Shown one piece after another: positions 17,146 through 25,589 of a stretch of 64,000 nt of DNA. Made by a program: the position numbers and the translations under genes. The notes below the pieces were generated by a model, which saw only the letters and a list, made by a program, of their open reading frames with translations, was not told where the DNA came from and did not search any database. The DNA lies in the NCBI RefSeq assembly GCF_036226505.1, contig NZ_CP108484.1:2294001-2358000 (forward strand). The letters run 5' to 3'. Positions within the stretch are counted from its first letter, which is position 1. Every line of letters starts with the position of its first letter. This DNA comes from Kitasatospora sp. NBC_01246 (GTDB lineage: Bacteria > Actinomycetota > Actinomycetes > Streptomycetales > Streptomycetaceae).

Positions 17146-17607
17146 ATGAGCCGCAGGCCTGACATCCTCGGCGAGTTCACCGCCGACCACCGGGCGGTGA
17201 CGGAGCTGCTCGCCCGGATCGAGGCCGCGCCGGACGGCGCGCCCGAGCGCGGCGAGCTGGTCGGGCAGCTGACCGACCTGCTGTTCGCCCACTGCGCCGC
17301 CGAGGAGGAGTACCTGTTCCCGGTCGTCCAGCACGATGTGCCGGACGGCGGGGCGGTGGTGTTCACGAGCATCCACGAGCACCTCGCGATCGGCCAGTAC
17401 CTCTCCGACCTGCAAGGGGTCGGACCGGGCGAGCCGGCCTTCGCCACGCTGTACCAGGGCCTCGCCGACGCCGTCCGCCGGCACCTGGCGGTGGAGGAGG
17501 AGCAGGTCTTCCCGCTCGCCCGGAAGGCGCTGCCGGCCGCCGCCCGGGCCGAACTCGGCGAGCGGCTGCGGGCCGGGCGGCGGGAGGCCGCCGAGCCGGG
17601 GCCGTAG
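17146..17607 (+). CDS. Hemerythrin-like domain protein
   Basis: A 153-residue four-helix hemerythrin HHE-cation-binding protein. The metal-binding pattern is visible as FTADHRAVTEL, LLFAHCAAEEEYLFPVV, TSIHEHLAIGQYL and VRRHLAVEEEQVFPLA, which gives the histidines and acids of a di-iron site. Such proteins bind O2 or nitric oxide or serve as iron/redox sensors. ATG 17146 follows a purine-rich GAGAGGCGGG. It is on its own transcription unit, 119 bp after the TIGR03086 gene, with a weak hairpin after it. Confidence 0.88.
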   Translation: MSRRPDILGEFTADHRAVTELLARIEAAPDGAPERGELVGQLTDLLFAHCAAEEEYLFPVVQHDVPDGGAVVFTSIHEHLAIGQYLSDLQGVGPGEPAFATLYQGLADAVRRHLAVEEEQVFPLARKALPAAARAELGERLRAGRREAAEPGP

Positions 17608-17622
17608 CCGCGCCGGCCGGTC

Positions 17623-17658
17623 AGGGCCGCCGCGGGCCCGAGGGCGGCCGGCGGCCCT
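17623..17658. terminator. Hairpin between convergent genes
   Basis: A 10-bp stem (AGGGCCGCCG at 17623 with CGGCGGCCCT at 17649) and a 16-base GC-rich loop separate the hemerythrin and VOC genes. Confidence 0.55.
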
Positions 17659-17673
17659 ACGGCGGCGCGGGCC

Positions 17674-18462
17674 TCAGGCCTTCGGACTGATCACCGCGAA
17701 GCGGCCGCCCTCCGGGTCCCGGAGGCGGGCCACCCGCCCGTACGGCGAGTCGAAGGCCGCCCCGAGGGCCGAGCCGCCGAGTTCCTCCGCCCGGGCGAGC
17801 GCCGCGTCGGTGTCCGGCACCGAGAACGACACCTCCCAGTGCGGTGACAGCCCGGTCGGGCCGCCCGCCTGCTCCCTGGCGAGGGCCGCCACGCTGTGGC
17901 CCTCGGCCCGCAGCACCACCCGGTCGTGCTCCCAGCGCACCTCGAAGTGCTCCGGATCGCGGCCGTCCCAGCGGAACACCTCGCCGTAGAAGAGCGCGGC
18001 CGCGAACGGGTCCGGCGTGCGCAGCTCGATCCAGACCGGCGCGCCCGGCAGGTCCAGGCGCCGGGCCCGGCCCAGCGGGCCCTCCCAGATCCCGAACACC
18101 GCGCCCGCCGGGTCCGCGGCGAACGCGACCCGCCCGGCGTCGAAGGCCAGCGGGCCCACCGCCAGGGTCGCGCCGCGCTCACGGACGGCGTCGGCGGCGG
18201 CATCGGCGCTCTCCGTCCCGAAGTAGCTGGTCCACGCCACGGGCATCTGCCAGGCATCGCCGGCGACCCCCAGACCGGCCACCGCCTCGCCGCCGGCCAC
18301 CGCGTGCACGTACGGGCCGAAGCGGTCCGGTCCGGGCTCGAACTCCCAGCCCAGCAGCGGCCCGTAGAACGCCTTCGCCGCGTCGAGATCACGCGCCATC
18401 AGGCTCACCCAGCACGGAACGGCCGCCACGCAGCGCACCTTGGCGGTCTCACCGCTGCCCAT
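17674..18462 (-). CDS. VOC/glyoxalase-like protein, two-domain
   Basis: A 262-residue protein with two tandem vicinal-oxygen-chelate domains. The first (about 10-125) is seen in VSLMARDLDAAKAFYGPLLGW and ADPAGAVFGIWEG, the second (about 135-260) in IELRTPDPFAAALFYGEVF and RDPEGGRFAVI. Two-domain VOC proteins of this kind are common in streptomycetes as putative hydroxylases or drug-binding proteins; no substrate can be given. The ATG at 18462 has an excellent GAGGAGG. It follows the ATP-grasp operon on the same strand but after 235 bp, so it probably has its own promoter. Confidence 0.85.
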   Translation of the reverse strand: MGSGETAKVRCVAAVPCWVSLMARDLDAAKAFYGPLLGWEFEPGPDRFGPYVHAVAGGEAVAGLGVAGDAWQMPVAWTSYFGTESADAAADAVRERGATLAVGPLAFDAGRVAFAADPAGAVFGIWEGPLGRARRLDLPGAPVWIELRTPDPFAAALFYGEVFRWDGRDPEHFEVRWEHDRVVLRAEGHSVAALAREQAGGPTGLSPHWEVSFSVPDTDAALARAEELGGSALGAAFDSPYGRVARLRDPEGGRFAVISPKA

Positions 18463-18697
18463 CGCGCACCTCCTCGGCGCCCGGCCGCCGGGCCCCTCCC
18501 GACTCCCACGGCCTACCGGCCGCCCGGGCGGGTTCAGCCTAGGCCGACATGCCGACCCGGGCACGCCGCGGCGCGCAGGGGCGACGGCGCTCGCGCGGCC
18601 CGCCGGGCGTGCGGCTACCGCCCGGGCGCGGGCGGCTACCCGGCGTAGCGGCGCCGCTCGGGTCCTGCGGGCCGGGTCGGCCGGAGGGCGGGTGCGG

Positions 18698-19513
18698 TCA
18701 CCGCCGCCTCCCCCGCCGGTCGCCGACCGGGCCCTGGAGCCGGGCGACCAGGTGGAGGCGGTCGCCCGCCGCGGTGTCGGCGGGCCGGGCCCCCTCGGTC
18801 CAGGGCGGTTCGGTGCGCGGACCGGGCCGGTCGTAGAGGTCGAGGACGGTGAAGCCGTGGCCGGCGAGCAGACCGCGCAGCTCCTGCGGGAAGAGCAGCC
18901 GCCAGGCCGAGTGCTGCACGACGGCCGGGGCGCCGTCGTCGCTCGTCCAGGTCCGGGTGCGGCGCAGCAGCTGGGCGGCGTGGTCGATCCGGAGCACGGT
19001 GTGCGAGGTGTGGGTGACGCCGTCGTGCGTGACGCGGTCGGTGCGCGGGGCGTCGAGGAGGTCGGTGCGGCCGAGGAAGAAGGCACCGTTGCGCAGCTCG
19101 GCGACCAGCAGGCCGCCCGGGCGCAGGTGGCGGCGGAGCCGGCCGAACAGCGCGTCGAGGTCCTCGTTGGTGTGGCAGTAGAGGAGGGCGCTGTCCAGGC
19201 AGAGGACGGCGTCGAAGCGGTCGGGCAGGCGGAAGGTCCGCATGTCGCCGACGTGGTAGGCGGGCCCGGGGTGGTGGGTGCGGGCGTGCCGGATCATCGC
19301 CTCCGAGCTGTCGACGCCGGTCACCGCCCGCCCGGCGGCGCGGTGCAGCCAGCCGGCGTCCCGGCCGGTGCCGCAGCCGAGGTCGAGCACCTCGGGCCCG
19401 GCGCGGTGCTCACGGAGCACCGACTCGGCCCACCGGGCGGCGACGAACCCCGGGTCGGGGAAGCGGAGTTCGTAGAGCTCCGGGGTGTCGGTGAGCAGGT
19501 TGTGGCCGGTCAT
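18698..19513 (-). CDS. Class I SAM-dependent methyltransferase
   Basis: A 271-residue Rossmann methyltransferase. Motif I VLDLGCGTGRDAGWL (about residues 41-55), acidic residue in GVDSSEAMIRHAR, motif II DAVLCLDSALLY and HLRPGGLLVAELR are all present. It is last in a five-gene minus-strand operon, 54 bp after the epimerase-like gene, with GCGAGG ahead of its ATG. In this setting it would methylate an intermediate of the pathway, on nitrogen, oxygen or a carboxylate. The extreme C-terminus is Arg-rich and runs into low-complexity sequence. The substrate is unknown. Confidence 0.85.
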   Translation of the reverse strand: MTGHNLLTDTPELYELRFPDPGFVAARWAESVLREHRAGPEVLDLGCGTGRDAGWLHRAAGRAVTGVDSSEAMIRHARTHHPGPAYHVGDMRTFRLPDRFDAVLCLDSALLYCHTNEDLDALFGRLRRHLRPGGLLVAELRNGAFFLGRTDLLDAPRTDRVTHDGVTHTSHTVLRIDHAAQLLRRTRTWTSDDGAPAVVQHSAWRLLFPQELRGLLAGHGFTVLDLYDRPGPRTEPPWTEGARPADTAAGDRLHLVARLQGPVGDRRGRRR

Positions 19514-19567
19514 CGGGCCTCGCTGGGGAGTGGGCGGGCGGGGGGGCGGGCGGCGTCCGGTGGCGCG

Positions 19568-20620
19568 TCATCGGCCGGCGGCCGGGGCCGGGCGGACGCC
19601 GAGCCCGGCCCGGGCCGGGGTGCGGACGATGCCGTCGCTGCCGCCGATGCCCTGCCAGGGGTCGTGGGCGAGCAGCAGGTGCCCGTCCAGGTCGATCCAG
19701 CGGGCCCGGTCGGCGAGGTGGACAGCCGGGGCGATGCCGAGCGAGCTGGCGACGAGGCAGCCGAGCATCAGCTCGGTGCCGCTGCCCCGCAGGGCCGCCC
19801 GGATGCGCAGCACCTGGTGCACGCCGCCGCATTTGGCGAGCTTGAGGTTGACCCCGTGGACGCGCCCGGCGAGCCGGCAGGCGTCCTCGTAGCCGACGGC
19901 GTCCTCGTCGGCGATCACCGGGACCGGTGAGCGTTCGGCGACGGCGGCCAGCGCGTCCGGACGGCCTGGGGCGATCGGCTGCTCGACGGCCTCGACGCCG
20001 GCGGCGGCGAAGGCCGGGAGGAGCCGGTGGGCCTGTTCCTCCGTCCAGGCGCCGTTGGGGTCGAGCAGCAGCCCGGCCCCGGGGGCCGCCTCGCGGACGG
20101 CGCGGACCCGGGCGATGTCGTCCGCGGGATCGGCGGAGCCGGCCTTGACCTTGAGCACGGTGAACCCGGCGGCGGCCAGCCGGGCGGCCCGGTCCGCGGC
20201 CCGGTCGGGCGGCTCGATGCCGATGGTGCGGGCGGTGGCGACGGCCACCGGCTCCGGCCGGCCGAGCAGCCGGTGGACGGGCTCACCGGCCCGCCGGCCG
20301 GCCAGATCGAGCAGGGCGGCCTCGACGGCGGCCAGCACCCCGGCCGACAGCTCCTTGAACGGGGCGGCGCCGCGGCGGAGTTCGGCGAGCGCCTGGTCCG
20401 GATCCGGCAGGCGCTCCAACGCCGGTCGCAGCTCGTCGAGTTCACGCCGGATGAGCTCGGTGGGCTGGCGCAGGTAGCCGCTGGCGACGGCCTCGCCGCG
20501 GCCCGTGAGGCCGTCGTACCGCAGGGCGACCAGGACGGCGTCGCGCTCGGCGGTCACCGAGCGGGAGATCCGCAGCGGTTCGGCGAGCCGGAGCCGTACG
20601 GTGCGTACGTCGAGCCTCAT
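19568..20620 (-). CDS. Enolase-superfamily dipeptide epimerase-like enzyme
   Basis: A 350-residue mandelate racemase/muconate lactonizing-type enzyme. The catalytic pair is seen in VLKVKAG, metal ligands in LLLDPNGAW, VEQPIAP and IADEDAV, the opposing lysine in VNLKLAKCGG, and a C-terminal DLDGHLLLAHDP with the DxD that in dipeptide epimerases contacts the substrate amine. It should epimerise an alpha-carbon in a dipeptide or amino-acid derivative. The start at 20620 overlaps the PLP enzyme stop. In this operon it would follow the ATP-grasp ligase and set a D-centre. Ala-Glu epimerase of wall recycling is the alternative, but the neighbours argue against it. Confidence 0.85.
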   Translation of the reverse strand: MRLDVRTVRLRLAEPLRISRSVTAERDAVLVALRYDGLTGRGEAVASGYLRQPTELIRRELDELRPALERLPDPDQALAELRRGAAPFKELSAGVLAAVEAALLDLAGRRAGEPVHRLLGRPEPVAVATARTIGIEPPDRAADRAARLAAAGFTVLKVKAGSADPADDIARVRAVREAAPGAGLLLDPNGAWTEEQAHRLLPAFAAAGVEAVEQPIAPGRPDALAAVAERSPVPVIADEDAVGYEDACRLAGRVHGVNLKLAKCGGVHQVLRIRAALRGSGTELMLGCLVASSLGIAPAVHLADRARWIDLDGHLLLAHDPWQGIGGSDGIVRTPARAGLGVRPAPAAGR

Positions 20621-21729
20621 CGGCCCTCTCCGGGGCGGTCCGCGGGGTCGGGGCGGACGGCCGGGCCGGCCGGGCCGCCGTGCCCGGTGCGCCAGCGCGC
20701 CCAGCCGGTGACCTCGACGGCGGCGGGGTGCGGGATCTCGATCGGGCGCGGCGCGGCGTGCTCCGCCCCCAGCCCGTGCCGCCGGCAGAACGCGTCGTCG
20801 TAGACGGTGCCCAGGTAGCGGTGCGGACCGTCGGGGAAGACGGTGGCGACGGCGGCGCCCGGCTGCACCCGGGCGGCCCAGGCGGCGACCAGGGCGACGG
20901 CGCCGGTGCTCCAGCCCCCGCTGACGAAGGCCCCGCGGGCCAGCCTGCGGCAGGCGTCCACGGCCTCGGCCGGGCCGACCCAGTGGATCTCGTCGAAGGC
21001 CTGGTGGGCGACGTTGCGCGGGTGGATCGAGCTGCCGAGTCCGCGCATCAGCCGGGGCCGGGCGGGCTGGCCGAAGATGGTCGAGCCGACCGAGTCGACG
21101 CCGATGATCCGCAGGGCCGGCCAGCGGCGGCGGAGCGGTTCGGCCAGCCCGGCGCTGTGGCCGCCGGTGCCGACGCTGCACACCAGCACGTCCAGGTGGT
21201 CGAGCTCGGCGGTGATCTCCCGGGCCATCGCCCGGTAGCCGGCCGCGTTGTCGGGGTTGTTGTACTGGTCGGGCCAGTAGGCGCCGGGGAGTTGGTCGAG
21301 CAGGGTGCGCAGCCGGGCCAGCCGGGCGGCCTGCCAGCCGCCGTGCCGGGCCGGCCGGTCGACGAGCTCCAGCCGGGCGCCGTAGGAGTGGAGCAACTGG
21401 CGCATGGACGGTTCGAGTTCGGCGTCGCCGACCAGGACGACGGGGTGGCCGAGGGCCTGACCGGCGAAGGCGAGGCCAATGCCGAGGGTGCCCGAGGTGG
21501 ACTCCACCACCGTGGCGCCGGGCCGGAGTTCACCGCGTTCGTGGGCGCCGCGGAGTATGGCGACGGCGGACCGGGCCTTCATCCCGCCGGCGCCGAGGCC
21601 CTCCAGCTTGGCCCAGAAGCCGGGGTGGGGGTGCGGCAGCGGGGTGCCGATCCGGGCGAGCGGGGTGCGGCCGAGCAGCGGCAGCAGGTCGGGGTTGCCG
21701 AGGGCCGCGGGGGCGAGCAGCGTGGTCAC
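20617..21729 (-). CDS. Cysteine-synthase-like PLP enzyme
   Basis: A 370-residue fold-type II PLP enzyme. GGMKARSA holds the Schiff-base lysine, ESTSGTLGIGLA corresponds to the TSGNTG substrate loop with Asn replaced by Thr, and GTGGHSAG is the phosphate-binding loop. The Asn-to-Thr change and a C-terminal extension of about 50 residues set it apart from housekeeping CysK. Family members include SbnA and related enzymes that make diaminopropionate-type building blocks by beta-replacement. The start is GTG 21729, coupled by a GTGA overlap to the upstream gene. Likely role: making an unusual amino acid for the ATP-grasp ligase (inference). Confidence 0.82.
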   Translation of the reverse strand: MTTLLAPAALGNPDLLPLLGRTPLARIGTPLPHPHPGFWAKLEGLGAGGMKARSAVAILRGAHERGELRPGATVVESTSGTLGIGLAFAGQALGHPVVLVGDAELEPSMRQLLHSYGARLELVDRPARHGGWQAARLARLRTLLDQLPGAYWPDQYNNPDNAAGYRAMAREITAELDHLDVLVCSVGTGGHSAGLAEPLRRRWPALRIIGVDSVGSTIFGQPARPRLMRGLGSSIHPRNVAHQAFDEIHWVGPAEAVDACRRLARGAFVSGGWSTGAVALVAAWAARVQPGAAVATVFPDGPHRYLGTVYDDAFCRRHGLGAEHAAPRPIEIPHPAAVEVTGWARWRTGHGGPAGPAVRPDPADRPGEGR

Positions 21730-22577
21730 CGGCCACCGCCGTCCGCCCGGCCGGCCGGCGGGTGCCCGCCGTACAGGTGGAGCGGGCTGGGGCCGCCGTC
21801 GAGCCAGAAGAAGGGGTAGGGCTCGGCGCTGACGGCGCTCACGCCGTCGCCGAGCAGCCGGGGCAGCACGGCGCTGCCGGTCTGGGCGAAGAGCACCAGC
21901 GGCTTGCCGGTGGCGCGGGCGTGCGCGAGCAGCGGGTCGAGCGTGCCGTTGCCGAGGGTCATGCCGGAGGCGAGGATCGCGTCGCACTCGTCGAGCCGGG
22001 CGGACGCGTCGGGGTGGACGGTCTCGCCCCACTCGGTGGTGCCGCCGACGAGGTCGCAGGCCAGGTACCCGAGGCCGCGCGAACGAAGCTGCTCCAGCAG
22101 GGAGTTGACCACGCCGACGACCAGCACCCGGCCGGTCGTCGCGGCCGGGAGCAGGCCGACGACGGCGCGCGCCCGGGCCCGGGACTTCGCCAGCGAGTCA
22201 CCGGCCGGAACGGTCACCGGCCAGGCGCCGTGGGCCGGGCCGTGCGGGCGGCAACGCATCAGGTAGGCGTCGAGCGCGGCGACCCGGACCGGTACGAGCG
22301 GGTGGTCGAGCAGTTCGGCGACGGACGCGCCGACGCAGTCGGTGAGCGCCTCGGCGGGCAGCTCGCCGGGTTCGACAGCGCAGGAGCCCACGGCCGCGCC
22401 GAGGCGCAGGCTGAGCACCTCGTTGCGGTAGCCGCGGGCGCGTCCGGCGTGCCGCACGGCCTGCGCGGTGGTGAAGGCGAGGGCGATCCGCTGCCCGGCC
22501 GGGTCGGGCCCGTACGCTCCGGCGCGGGCCCGCCCGGCGATCCGGTCCAGGGCCGTACCGGGGAGGGTGGTGGTCAT
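21726..22577 (-). CDS. DUF364/DUF4213-like putative metal-chelation protein
   Basis: A 283-residue protein. The N-terminal half (to about 110) resembles the DUF4213 enolase-N-like domain (RIALAFTTAQAVRHAGRARGY, VGSCAVEPGELP). The C-terminal half is a Rossmann-like DUF364 domain (RVLVVGVVNSLLEQL, LDECDAILASGMTLGNGTLDPLL, PLVLFAQTGSAVLPRLL). These families are described as putative heavy-metal chelation proteins, with no confirmed reaction. It sits between the ATP-grasp and PLP genes with four-base overlaps on both sides. Together with the upstream Zur-like boxes this hints at a metal-related pathway. Confidence 0.68.
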   Translation of the reverse strand: MTTTLPGTALDRIAGRARAGAYGPDPAGQRIALAFTTAQAVRHAGRARGYRNEVLSLRLGAAVGSCAVEPGELPAEALTDCVGASVAELLDHPLVPVRVAALDAYLMRCRPHGPAHGAWPVTVPAGDSLAKSRARARAVVGLLPAATTGRVLVVGVVNSLLEQLRSRGLGYLACDLVGGTTEWGETVHPDASARLDECDAILASGMTLGNGTLDPLLAHARATGKPLVLFAQTGSAVLPRLLGDGVSAVSAEPYPFFWLDGGPSPLHLYGGHPPAGRADGGGR

Positions 22578-23920
22578 CCGGACACCGCCGCCCCGGCGGC
22601 GCGGTCGGACCGGAGGGGTGCGGGCGGGCCCTTCGACCCGGCGGGCCCCGCGTCCGGGCCGTCGGCGGTGTAGCGGGGGATCAGCCCGGCGATCAGCCGC
22701 TCGGCCTCCCGGCGGGCGCCGGCGCCGGCGGTGTCGGTGGTCATCACATGGCCGAGGTACTCGTTGTTGCTGGTGGCGGGCCGGACGTCGCGCCCGGGGG
22801 CGGCGAGGGCCAGCTCGACCACGGCGCCGTCACGCCGGACGGCCGGTTCGCCCTCGAAGCCCTCCAGCAGGCCGGCCTGCCCCTCCCCCGGGACGAGGAA
22901 GGCGATCGCGGCGCTGCTGACCCCGGTGCGGTGGACGGTCAGGTCGGGACGGCGGCCGAGCGCGAGGTCCACGCAGGCGGCGGCGAGGTCGACGCCGGTG
23001 ACCCGGCGGACCAGCTCGGTGATCCGGTTGCCGGCCGGGCGGGGGTTGACCTCCACCACCCGGGGCCCGGTCGGGGTCAGTTTGATCTCGGTGTGCGCGA
23101 CGACCCGGTCCAGGCCGAGGGCGGCCAGCGCGGCGACGGCCGTCCCGGCCGCGGCGGCCGTGTCTTCGGCGCTCAGCACGGCGGGGAACATGTGGCCGGT
23201 CTCGACGAAGGCGGGCGCGCCGCCGACGCTCTTGTCGGTGACCCCGACCACCACGGTGTCGCCGTCGGCGCAGACGGTCTCGACACTGACCTCCGGGCCG
23301 GTCAGCAGCTCCTCCAGCAGGACGAGGGGGGCCCGGCGCTGGCCGCGGGCGTTGACCGGGAAGGCCTCCAGGGCCCGGAGCGCGGAGGCCAGTTCGCGTT
23401 CGTCCGCGACCGCGCGGACGAGCATCCCGGCGCAGAGGTCCACCGGCTTGACCACCAGCGGGAAGCCGAGCTCCCGGGCGGCGGCCAGGGCCTGCTCCCG
23501 GTCGGCGCAGAGCGCGTACGCGGGCCCGGGGACGCCGGCCGCGGCGAGCGCGCGGCGGGTGAGGTCCTTGCGGCAGGCTGCGGCGACGGCCTCGGGCGCC
23601 GGCCCGGGCAGCCCGAGCCGGCGGGCGACCCGGGCGACCATCGGCAGGTAGTAGTCGCAGGAGGAGATCACCCCGTCGAAGCCGAGCACCCCGTGCAGCC
23701 GCTCGACGTACGGGAGCAGGGCGGCGGGATCGTTGGTGTCGGCGGTGAGCACGTTCTCCGCGGCGAGCAGCGGGTGCGGGCCGTCGGCGGGCGCCTCCCG
23801 CAGGTAGTGGTGCAGGTCGCGGGTGAGGAAGGTGAAGCGGTGGCCGCTCTCCCCCAGGGCCCTGGGCAGCAGTCTGCTCATGGAGCCGACCCAGCTTTCG
23901 ATCACCAGCAGATGCGCCAC
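22574..23920 (-). CDS. ATP-grasp carboxylate-amine ligase
   Basis: A 448-residue ATP-grasp enzyme, first gene of the operon. The N-terminal pre-ATP-grasp domain starts AHLLVIESWVGSMSRLLPRA. ATP-grasp motifs include FPLVVKPVDLCAGMLVR, LLEELLTGPEVSVETVC and the metal-binding VVEVNPRPAGNRITEL. Such stand-alone ligases make a peptide or amide bond from ATP, an amino acid carboxylate and an amine. GTG 23920 is chosen because GGGAG lies five bases upstream and the frame before it is not conserved. The last 30 residues are a low-complexity tail. Its promoter region has Zur-box-like sites about 60-130 bp upstream. Confidence 0.9.
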   Translation of the reverse strand: MAHLLVIESWVGSMSRLLPRALGESGHRFTFLTRDLHHYLREAPADGPHPLLAAENVLTADTNDPAALLPYVERLHGVLGFDGVISSCDYYLPMVARVARRLGLPGPAPEAVAAACRKDLTRRALAAAGVPGPAYALCADREQALAAARELGFPLVVKPVDLCAGMLVRAVADERELASALRALEAFPVNARGQRRAPLVLLEELLTGPEVSVETVCADGDTVVVGVTDKSVGGAPAFVETGHMFPAVLSAEDTAAAAGTAVAALAALGLDRVVAHTEIKLTPTGPRVVEVNPRPAGNRITELVRRVTGVDLAAACVDLALGRRPDLTVHRTGVSSAAIAFLVPGEGQAGLLEGFEGEPAVRRDGAVVELALAAPGRDVRPATSNNEYLGHVMTTDTAGAGARREAERLIAGLIPRYTADGPDAGPAGSKGPPAPLRSDRAAGAAVSG

Positions 23921-23980
23921 GGATCTCCCTCTCGACGACGCGCGCGGCAAGCCGGTCCGACGTGCCGAAGGCGACCGTAA

Positions 23981-24051
23981 CGGCATTCGTTTTCATTTTC
24001 AACACGCTCGCGCAGCTCTTCCGACAGGGCGTCAGATGACATTCGTTTTCA
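23981..24051. promoter_or_regulatory. Two Zur-box-like sites in a divergent promoter
   Basis: CGGCATTCGTTTTCA (23981-23995) and TGACATTCGTTTTCA (24037-24051) share 13 of 15 bases. The second matches 11 of 15 positions of the streptomycete Zur consensus TGAAAATGATTTTCA as I remember it. An overlapping site on the minus strand of 23987-24001 reads TGAAAATGAAAACGA. They lie between the ATP-grasp operon (minus) and the GNAT gene (plus), in an AT-rich patch. Zinc control of both directions is inferred. Confidence 0.65.
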
Positions 24052-24099
24052 GGTACGGTGGCGGGGACCCAGCCCCGACCCGACCCGTGGAGCCCTCCG

Positions 24100-24657
24100 A
24101 TGGACCGTCCGGATGCCTATGTGATCAGGCACGCCCTGCCCGAGGACGTGCCCGGCGCCCGCCGGCTGATCCTGGACACCTTCTACCGCGAGTTCGGCTA
24201 CGGCTACGTCCCCGACTGGCACGCCGACGTGGTCGACCTCCAGGCGCACTACCTCGACCACCCCCGGCACGCCCTGCTGGTCGCCACCCGGGACGGCGAG
24301 GTGGTCGCCACCACCGCACTGCACTCCCGCGGGCCGGTCCACCCGCCGCACCCGCGCGAGCTGGCCGAGCGCTACCCCGACGGCAGCACCGCCCAGCTGG
24401 TCCGGGTCTACGTCCGGACCGAGCACCGCCGGCACGGACTGGCCCGGGAACTGGTGCGCCGGGCATGCGAGTTCGCCGTGGACGAGGGCGGCTACCGGCA
24501 CCTCTACCTGCACACCAACGCCGCCGTCCCGGGCGCCGAGGCGTTCTGGCGCAGCCTCGCCGAGGAGGTCCACGACGCCCGCCCGAGCGGCGAGCACGGC
24601 CCCGGGGTGGCCACCGTCCACTTCGAGATCCCGCTGCGCCGGCCGGCGCGGGTCTGA
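24100..24657 (+). CDS. GNAT-family N-acetyltransferase
   Basis: A 185-residue GNAT acetyltransferase. RHALPEDVPGARRLILDTFY is the N-terminal strand-helix, AQLVRVYVRTEHRRHGLARELV holds the acetyl-CoA pyrophosphate-binding motif A (RxxGL), and LYLHTNAAVPGAEAFWRSL is motif B. ATG 24100 is 49 bp from a Zur-like site and is divergent from the ATP-grasp operon, so it may acylate the product or precursor of that pathway. No Shine-Dalgarno is obvious beyond GGAGCCC. Substrate unknown; an unrelated stress role is possible. Confidence 0.85.
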   Translation: MDRPDAYVIRHALPEDVPGARRLILDTFYREFGYGYVPDWHADVVDLQAHYLDHPRHALLVATRDGEVVATTALHSRGPVHPPHPRELAERYPDGSTAQLVRVYVRTEHRRHGLARELVRRACEFAVDEGGYRHLYLHTNAAVPGAEAFWRSLAEEVHDARPSGEHGPGVATVHFEIPLRRPARV

Positions 24658-24715
24658 CGCCGCGCTTCCACCCTGCGGGTGGATGCGACGCAGGTCACAC
24701 CCAGCGGGGAATTTC

Positions 24716-24771
24716 CGGGGACCGAATCCCCGTTTGCTCCTTCGTAGGCCTAAACGGGGAAAGTTTCCCCG
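24716..24771. promoter_or_regulatory. Two palindromic operators upstream of TetR gene
   Basis: CGGGGACCGAATCCCCG (24716-24732) and CGGGGAAAGTTTCCCCG (24755-24771) are palindromes with CGGGG/CCCCG arms around seven bases. The second lies 21 bp from the TetR start codon. A partial third copy (GGGGAATTTCC) lies just to the left. Similar palindromes precede the orphan cytochrome b at 27320-27381. Autoregulation by the TetR protein is likely. Confidence 0.78.
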
Positions 24772-24792
24772 CTATGCTGGGAGGAGCGAGAG

Positions 24793-25458
24793 GTGAGCAG
24801 CACCGTCACCGCGGCGACCCGCACCACGGAGCCCGTCCGCACGCCGAAGCTGCGCGCGGACGCGACTCGCAACCGTGAGCGGATCCTGCTGGCGGCGCGG
24901 GACGCCCTCGTCGAGCACGGCGCGGACGCGCCGCTGGACGAGATCGCCAAGCGGGCCGGCGTGGGCAACGCCACGCTGTACCGGAACTTTCCGGACCGCT
25001 CGGCGCTGATCCGCGAGGTGGCGCTGCTCATCAAGGGCCGTATCCTGGCCATCGCCGAATCGGCGACGGCGGAGGCTTCCGGCCCGTTCGACGCCCTCCA
25101 GCGGTTCGCGCACGCCACGGTCGAGGAGAAGATGGGCGCCCTGTGCCCGATCCTCACCAACCGGGTCGACCCCTTCGATCCGGACCTGACGGACGCGCGC
25201 GAGCGACTGGTGACCGCCGTCGACGACCTCATGGCACGCGCCAAGGAGGCCGGCGAACTGCGGCCGGACGTCGACCCCGGTGACCTGTTCATCGCGATGA
25301 GCCAGCTCACCCGCCCCCTGCCGGGCACCTCCTGCCAGTTCCTGGACGGCTTCGTCCACCGGCACCTGCAGCTGTTCCTGGACGGCCTGCGGGCGCCCGC
25401 CCGCTCGACCCTGCCCGGCCGGGCCGCGACCTTCGAGGACTTCCACCCCGAGCACTGA
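24793..25458 (+). CDS. TetR-family regulator of efflux pump
   Basis: A 221-residue TetR regulator. The HTH lies at about residues 24-68 (ADATRNRERILLAARDALVE, LDEIAKRAGVGNATLYRNFP). The C-terminal domain is of the type found with SbtR/multidrug repressors and would bind a hydrophobic inducer. GTG 24793 is preceded by GGAGGAGCGAG. It is transcribed in the same direction as the MFS pump gene 131 bp downstream. Palindromes lie before this gene and before the orphan qcrB gene, so the repressor probably governs its own promoter, the pump by read-through or its own site, and the cytochrome gene. Confidence 0.9.
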   Translation: MSSTVTAATRTTEPVRTPKLRADATRNRERILLAARDALVEHGADAPLDEIAKRAGVGNATLYRNFPDRSALIREVALLIKGRILAIAESATAEASGPFDALQRFAHATVEEKMGALCPILTNRVDPFDPDLTDARERLVTAVDDLMARAKEAGELRPDVDPGDLFIAMSQLTRPLPGTSCQFLDGFVHRHLQLFLDGLRAPARSTLPGRAATFEDFHPEH

Positions 25459-25589
25459 CCCGCAGCGCCGAGCGCTGACCGACGGCCCGCCGGTCCACTG
25501 CCGCACCGGCGGCCGGGGCCGACCGTGCCCGCCCGCACGCCCGACTTTCCCCTGATCCGTACGCACCGCACCCCGAAGTGAGTACTCCC

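Noticed and set aside
18463..18697. Small gene between the VOC and methyltransferase genes
   Set aside because: Open frames are Arg/Pro/Gly-rich with no Shine-Dalgarno and no recognisable domain; treated as spacer.
20617..21729. Housekeeping cysteine synthase (CysK)
   Set aside because: The substrate loop reads TSGTLG rather than TSGNTG, it has a long C-terminal extension, and it is embedded between ATP-grasp, DUF364 and epimerase genes with overlapping codons.
23981..24051. Iron box (DmdR/IdeR type) instead of a zinc box
   Set aside because: The streptomycete iron box is of the TTAGGTTAGGCTAACCTAA kind; these sites have GTTTTCA/TGAAAAC arms, closer to Zur.
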